Shown here: piece by piece, positions 59,501-64,000 of the stretch
Position numbering within the stretch: the stretch's first letter is position 1
Layout of the letters: each line of letters opens with the position of its first letter
From: Setoptus koraiensis
Lineage: Eukaryota > Arthropoda
DNA: 64,000 bases
Assembly: GCA_048013815.1 (NCBI GenBank)
Contig: CM106586.1
Span: forward strand, 16,802,001-16,866,000
Direction of reading: 5' to 3'
Notes under the pieces: model-generated
Told to the model about the DNA's origin: nothing
Seen by the model: only the letters and a program-made list of their open reading frames with translations
Database searches by the model: none
Made by a program: the position numbers and the translations under genes

Positions 59501-62500
59501 GGCTGTTGTTGTTGTTGCTGGTGCTGTTGTTGGCGCTGTTGTTGGCGCTGCGGTTGTTGCTGCTCATCTTCGTCGCTGATGGCCCGGCTTATTATTATAT
59601 AAGCCTAAGTAGGTTGTGTAGTAAATTGTGTGTGTGTGTGCTCACACACAACTTATAACACAACTTATAACGCGTAAGCTGCTCGCATAAGCAGATAGCC
59701 GGATAAAAGTAGCGAGCGAGATACTTTTATCTCTGGCGCTTTGTTGCCGCGCGCCACCCACCGAAGCCATTTATGGGCGCACATCCGTCAATCCGGCGGG
59801 CCCATCTCCCGTCGCCGATCGACACTCGCCCGACAACAACAAAGCAGCCCAAGCAACTTTGTGACCTTATTCATGCGCCCTGCTAAATGATGACGTCACT
59901 CGATGATTCCGTCCTGTCGTCTTCATTGCTCTCCCAGCAACCAATTAATCATCCTCATAAAATCGTTTATACATGCGCTGTCCCCTCCCCCCTCAGCAGC
60001 CAGTGCAACAGTGAGCCAAAGTTGGGGCCCGATTAACACGCGCACACCATCCAATAGCGAAAAGTAAATCTTGATTATCCGCTGCGCTGCGCTTGGGCTT
60101 GCGCCGGCCCCGTCTAGACGGGCAAGCGGCACAAAAGTCACGAGTAAATCATTTCGCCGTTATTTTGTTCTCGCGGGGCCCGTTCGGCCCGACCGTCGCC
60201 AAGCGACGCCAGCCCTCGTCAGCCAGCGCCAGCCAGCCAGTGCCGGCGAGGCCCAGTGAGGCCCGAGCGAGCAGCCTCATCGGTGTAATTGAGTGCCATC
60301 GTTTCAGTTTGTGCGGCACTGCAACTTGCGTTCGCCGGGCCTCTCGGCCCGGCACTTTGGGCGCGCGCTGCTCATCCTACTTAAACTCATATTAGTCGGC
60401 CGGTCCCTATTCCGGGCCGCGCCACTCGCGGATGCCATGGGGCACTCCTTGTCTCGCCAGCCTCCTTATATCACCATCAACAGCGCCAGCCGGCAAGAGA
60501 TTGCCAATAATTATATTATGTCATTAATTTGGCCAGCCTGCCAGCCCGCCAGACGTATGCGCGCCAGCAAATGAACCCGATGGAGGCCCGAGCGACATAA
60601 ATAAGTAACTAGGCAAAGAGGCCGGCCCTTATTAGTGGATGCCAGCGCAACAGACCAGTCAAGTTGTTGTTGTTGTTGTCGCTGCTGCTGCTGCTGTCAA
60701 ACAGTGTCTTGGCTGCCGGCCACTGGCCAGCGGGGGCAGCGGCGTGACGCAACAAATCCGCTGATGAAACCTGGCGCATGTTTTATTGTCACTTGAGTTT
60801 AGCTTGCCACGAGGAGCTGGCTGGCTGGCTGGCGCGCTGACAACAACAAAAAACGAGCGGCACGCGAACGGACCTATGCGCCAATGACATAGCGGTCTGG
60901 CCGCCGTTATCCACTATAACAGAGCAGTGAACAAATGTAACAGTAAGTGCTCTCTATATCTGCATACTGTGTGTGTGTGTGTGAATCTAATTACTTGGGA
61001 TGGAATTGTCTGCACCCTTGCGCTGCCGGACCCGACTCGAGCCAGGCCAAACAGCCAGACAGTTCATTGGAAATAAGATCGAGCGCTCTCTGGAGATGGT
61101 GAAATGGTTGCATATGCAAATGATTTGCATTTGCCGGCGCTACCATTTCATCGCTATTTCGTGCCGAAATGTTGTTGCCGAAATGTTGTTGCCGAAACGG
61201 CTGATGCTGTTTTTTCGCCCCCGCTCCCTCACTCACTCCCTCTATCGCCCGTCGCTAATAAATCGATATATCACACAGTGGCGTTAGTCGTATGCCGTTG
61301 CTCGTCACACCAACAGCCAGCCGATGACTGTCTGCCAGGGAATGGGGCCAGTCGCAACGGCGCGGGGCCCGAATCCATCTATTAATATATGTAGCTGAGG
61401 CGGCTCGTAGCTCGTGCCAATTTAAGTATTTATTTGCGCGTACGCGCGCGCGCGCGCACGGACAGCGGATCTGGGATTGCGGATTGCGTCATCAACGGGA
61501 TCAACTTTTTCAATTTGATTTTTCATGGTTGGCACACAAACAAACAAACACAACACAGATGGCACACAAATGAAAGACTGAGAAACAAAACACAATCTGT
61601 CAATTGGCAACGCTGTCCGGCGCTAGATTGGCCAGCCCGACGAATGGGGCCCGGCGCGGCTCGCCGGACGATCGCGGCCGTTTTGCAAATCTGGCCAGCC
61701 GGCCAGTGTAACTTACAATTTGTAAGTGCGCGGCGAGTGGCCAGTTGAGGCCGGCTGGCCACTCGCAACAAAGTCACGGTAGCAGTTACAACAATTGTGA
61801 GTGCGGCCCGGCGCTTTCGCTCGCTGGCCCGAGCTGGCTGACTCGCGAGGGGGCGGCGGGCGGCCGGGGGATTTGCGAGTCAGTGGCCGGCGATTCCGCC
61901 AAGCTCCCGCCGAGCGTGGGGCGCAGTGTTTTGTTGCTGTTGCGCTGTGGCGCGGGCGGAGCGCAGCGCTGTAGGTGCGCGAACTAAACTCAAAAATTGT
62001 TGAGATGCTGATATTGGCCATTCGAATCATTTGAAGCGTATAAAAAACGAAATATAAAGTGCAAGTTACACAGTAGTGTCAGCAGACAGCCAGAGAGCGC
62101 GCCAGAAGTGTGGCGCCGAACAGGTAAATCTAATCCAATTCACTCTCACCTGTCTTGGCAAAGCGCGCAAATTTTACTTATTTTTACTTTATTCTTTCTC
62201 GCTCACTTCTTCTGGGCGCTTGAGTGACAGGCTGGCGCTGGCGGTGTTGCTGTTGCTGCTGTTGTTAACTTAGTTGTTGTTGTTGCTGGCGCAGTCACAC
62301 AAACATGCTAGTAAAAACACACATCATGCTCGCCAGCCAGTTGCACAACAGTTGCGCGTAACACGTGTAAAAGTTCTAGATTTTATTATTTGTTGGTCTG
62401 TCCAAATATATGTGTCTGTTTGTCTGTCTGTCAAACATACAATGAAGTTCAATTACTAAACTCGTACACGCGCACGAGCTGGTAACAAGCGGCCCACTAA

Positions 62501-62621
62501 AGAAGCCATTTATTTTCAGCCGGCAGCACCGGCGGCGGCTATTCTCGGCTGGTGGCGCCAGTGCATGGAATGATACACTCGAGAGCGCGCGCCATTCTTT
62601 GCGCCCCGATGTGTTGATCGA

Positions 62622-62703
62622 GCGCCTCGAACGCCTCGAACGCCTCGAACGCTTCGAACGCTTCGAACGGCGCGACCGCCGCGAACGCACCGAACGCACC
62701 GCC
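62622..62703. repeat. 9-base repeat of CGCCTCGAA
   Basis: CGCCTCGAA and CGCTTCGAA repeat about six times, then drift to CGCGAC and CGCACCGAA units. Confidence 0.85.
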
Positions 62704-63281
62704 GAGTCGGGCCGACGAAGACCCACTGGGAAAGGGTTGTAGGCGCAAAAATGAACCGGGGTATCGCAACTGTGGCGCGATTGCGATAACAAATCGATCA
62801 TAGATTAGATGAGAACGGACAGTCGTGCCAAAACTACGCCGCCGTGTACAGGTACCGCGATTTTGACGGGTGCACGGCGCACGGTGGGCGGAATTGACTC
62901 GCAGTCGAAATGAATTGAATGACTGCAAGTTAACTAACTAAAACGCTGTCAAGCGTTGGGCCCTGGGCCCAATAATGGCATTAGCTGGTTGGCTCCATTG
63001 ACAACTATCCTCGAATTGAGTGGCACAAAAAGAAGAAAAAACGCCGAGCGGGCCTCAATCACCCGCTCGGCGGAGCCAGCCGCCACCGCCGCCGCTGCTG
63101 CCACTTCCACTGGGCGCTCCTATAAATATCTGGCGTAGCACTTTGTATATCCTTCCTCTGTGCGCGCGCCTCGTTCGCCTATGGGGCCCGCTTGTGGGGC
63201 CCGGCGTTATTTCAAATATAACCTGGCGCATTAGCGGCCCGTTGGAGAGCTTACACAGGTAAGCCTCTCAATGACAAGTTC

Positions 63282-63313
63282 CCACACACACGCACACACA
63301 CACACACACACAC
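63282..63313. repeat. (CA)n microsatellite
   Basis: About 16 units with one CG interruption. Confidence 0.9.
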
Positions 63314-63799
63314 TCGTTTGCGAGCTAGCGGGCTGGCCGGTTCTTTTTGGGCGCCCATTGAGCGACCGAAAAGAAGCGGAGCGCCGATTTCCAACGAATT
63401 TCGGTCTACTTTTTGTGTGCGTCACCGCGATTCGATGGGTGTCATGTGATTAGTGTCTTGTGTTACAACTATTCCAACAATTTTCGCGGGAATTAAACAC
63501 ACCGGGCCAGCCAGCCAGCCAGCGATTAAGTTGGCTTACGCATCGCTGGCGAGCCGCTTCGTTCGAGCCGCCGACGACCATAGTTAGTTGGCCCGAAAAA
63601 GAGCCAACGAGCCTTTGTGAGCTTTGTGCGCGTTTTTTCATCACATCGCTCGCTCCCCACGTTTGCGCGATAGTTGAAAATCGCGAAATTTTCGGCACAA
63701 AATATAATTGCTAGCTAATAGAAAAGAGCGCCGAGCGAGAAAAATTGCGAGCCTCGCCAGCGTGCCACGAGGCACTCTCCCTGGAGACCTTTTTCGGGC

Positions 63800-63905
63800 C
63801 CGAGCGGCGCCCGCTTTTTCTGGCCGCTTTTTCCGGCCCGCTTTTTCTGGCTCAGTTTTTCGGGCCCAGTTTTTCGGGCGCACATTTTCGGGCGCACTGT
63901 TTCCA
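63800..63905. repeat. Minisatellite of CCCGCTTTTTCTGG / GGGCCCAGTTTTTC
   Basis: A 15-18 base unit with a T5 core and GGC-rich flanks is repeated about seven times with drift. Confidence 0.8.
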
Positions 63906-64000
63906 GGCGGGCGCGCAGTTATCCGCACCGGTCAAAACACGGGCGAGTCGCCAATTTCGGCGGGTCGATTTTTCAATCGGGCAATTTGGCCCGGCGCCCA

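Larger units (their letters stand above)
55850..64000. other. GC-rich region upstream of CYB5R4, no gene recognised
   Basis: No frame resembles a protein. It starts as AT-rich promoter-proximal DNA of CYB5R4 (to about 56.5 kb), then becomes GC-rich with GGCC/GCGAGC words, CTCGGCGAG-type repeats near 58585-58645, TTG/CTG tracts near 59500-59560 and 60663-60697, and the arrays listed below. Consensus donors (for example near 62122 and 63257) hint at untranslated exons of a gene beyond the window, unproven. Confidence 0.5.

Noticed and set aside
1-64000. Search by eye for reverse transcriptase, integrase, transposase, capsid or envelope motifs, and for tRNA or rRNA genes
   Set aside because: None found on either strand. 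No viral or LTR element can be supported in this window, though degenerate short elements could escape notice.

Overview
This is a nuclear window from an animal, most likely an arthropod and possibly a mite. The evidence is spliced metazoan genes (USP39, cysteine dioxygenase, a neprilysin-type protease, snapin, NCB5OR) with short GT-AG introns of roughly 80-400 bases, polyadenylation signals, CAA/CAG and CA microsatellites, and long homopolymer-rich proteins. The taxon is an inference; nothing here fixes it.

Layout. 1-11.6 kb: GC-rich, repeat-laden DNA without a convincing gene. 11.77-17.02 kb: one 1,750-codon open reading frame for a mostly disordered Asn/Gln/His/Ser-rich protein with several ordered islands. 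18.6-26.7 kb: a tandem segmental duplication carrying two intronless flavin amine oxidases of bacterial/fungal type on the minus strand, each with a conserved TATA box, plus a broken third copy on the opposite strand. 26.7-39.9 kb: GC-rich intergenic DNA full of minisatellites and microsatellites. 39.95-55.85 kb: a compact, more AT-rich gene cluster. In order it holds an orphan secreted protein (+), a doubtful small secreted-peptide exon (-), a secreted CUB-like protein (+), a small orphan ORF (-) divergent from USP39 (+), CDO1 (+, 6 exons), a compact M13 metallopeptidase (+, 6 exons), a snapin-like BLOC-1/BORC subunit (+), and CYB5R4/NCB5OR (-, 3 exons). 55.9-64 kb: GC-rich, repeat-bearing DNA, no gene recognised.

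The genes do not form one pathway. The conserved ones cover splicing (USP39), cysteine catabolism (CDO1), endomembrane/lysosome traffic (snapin) and ER redox (CYB5R4). The accessory ones are the amine oxidase cluster, the two orphan secreted proteins and the compact protease. The most notable unit is the amine oxidase cluster: intronless, bacterial-like, duplicated with its promoter, with a decayed inverted relative, which fits horizontal acquisition followed by local duplication. Exon structures for CDO1, the M13 protease and CYB5R4 were worked out by hand; all intron phases close.
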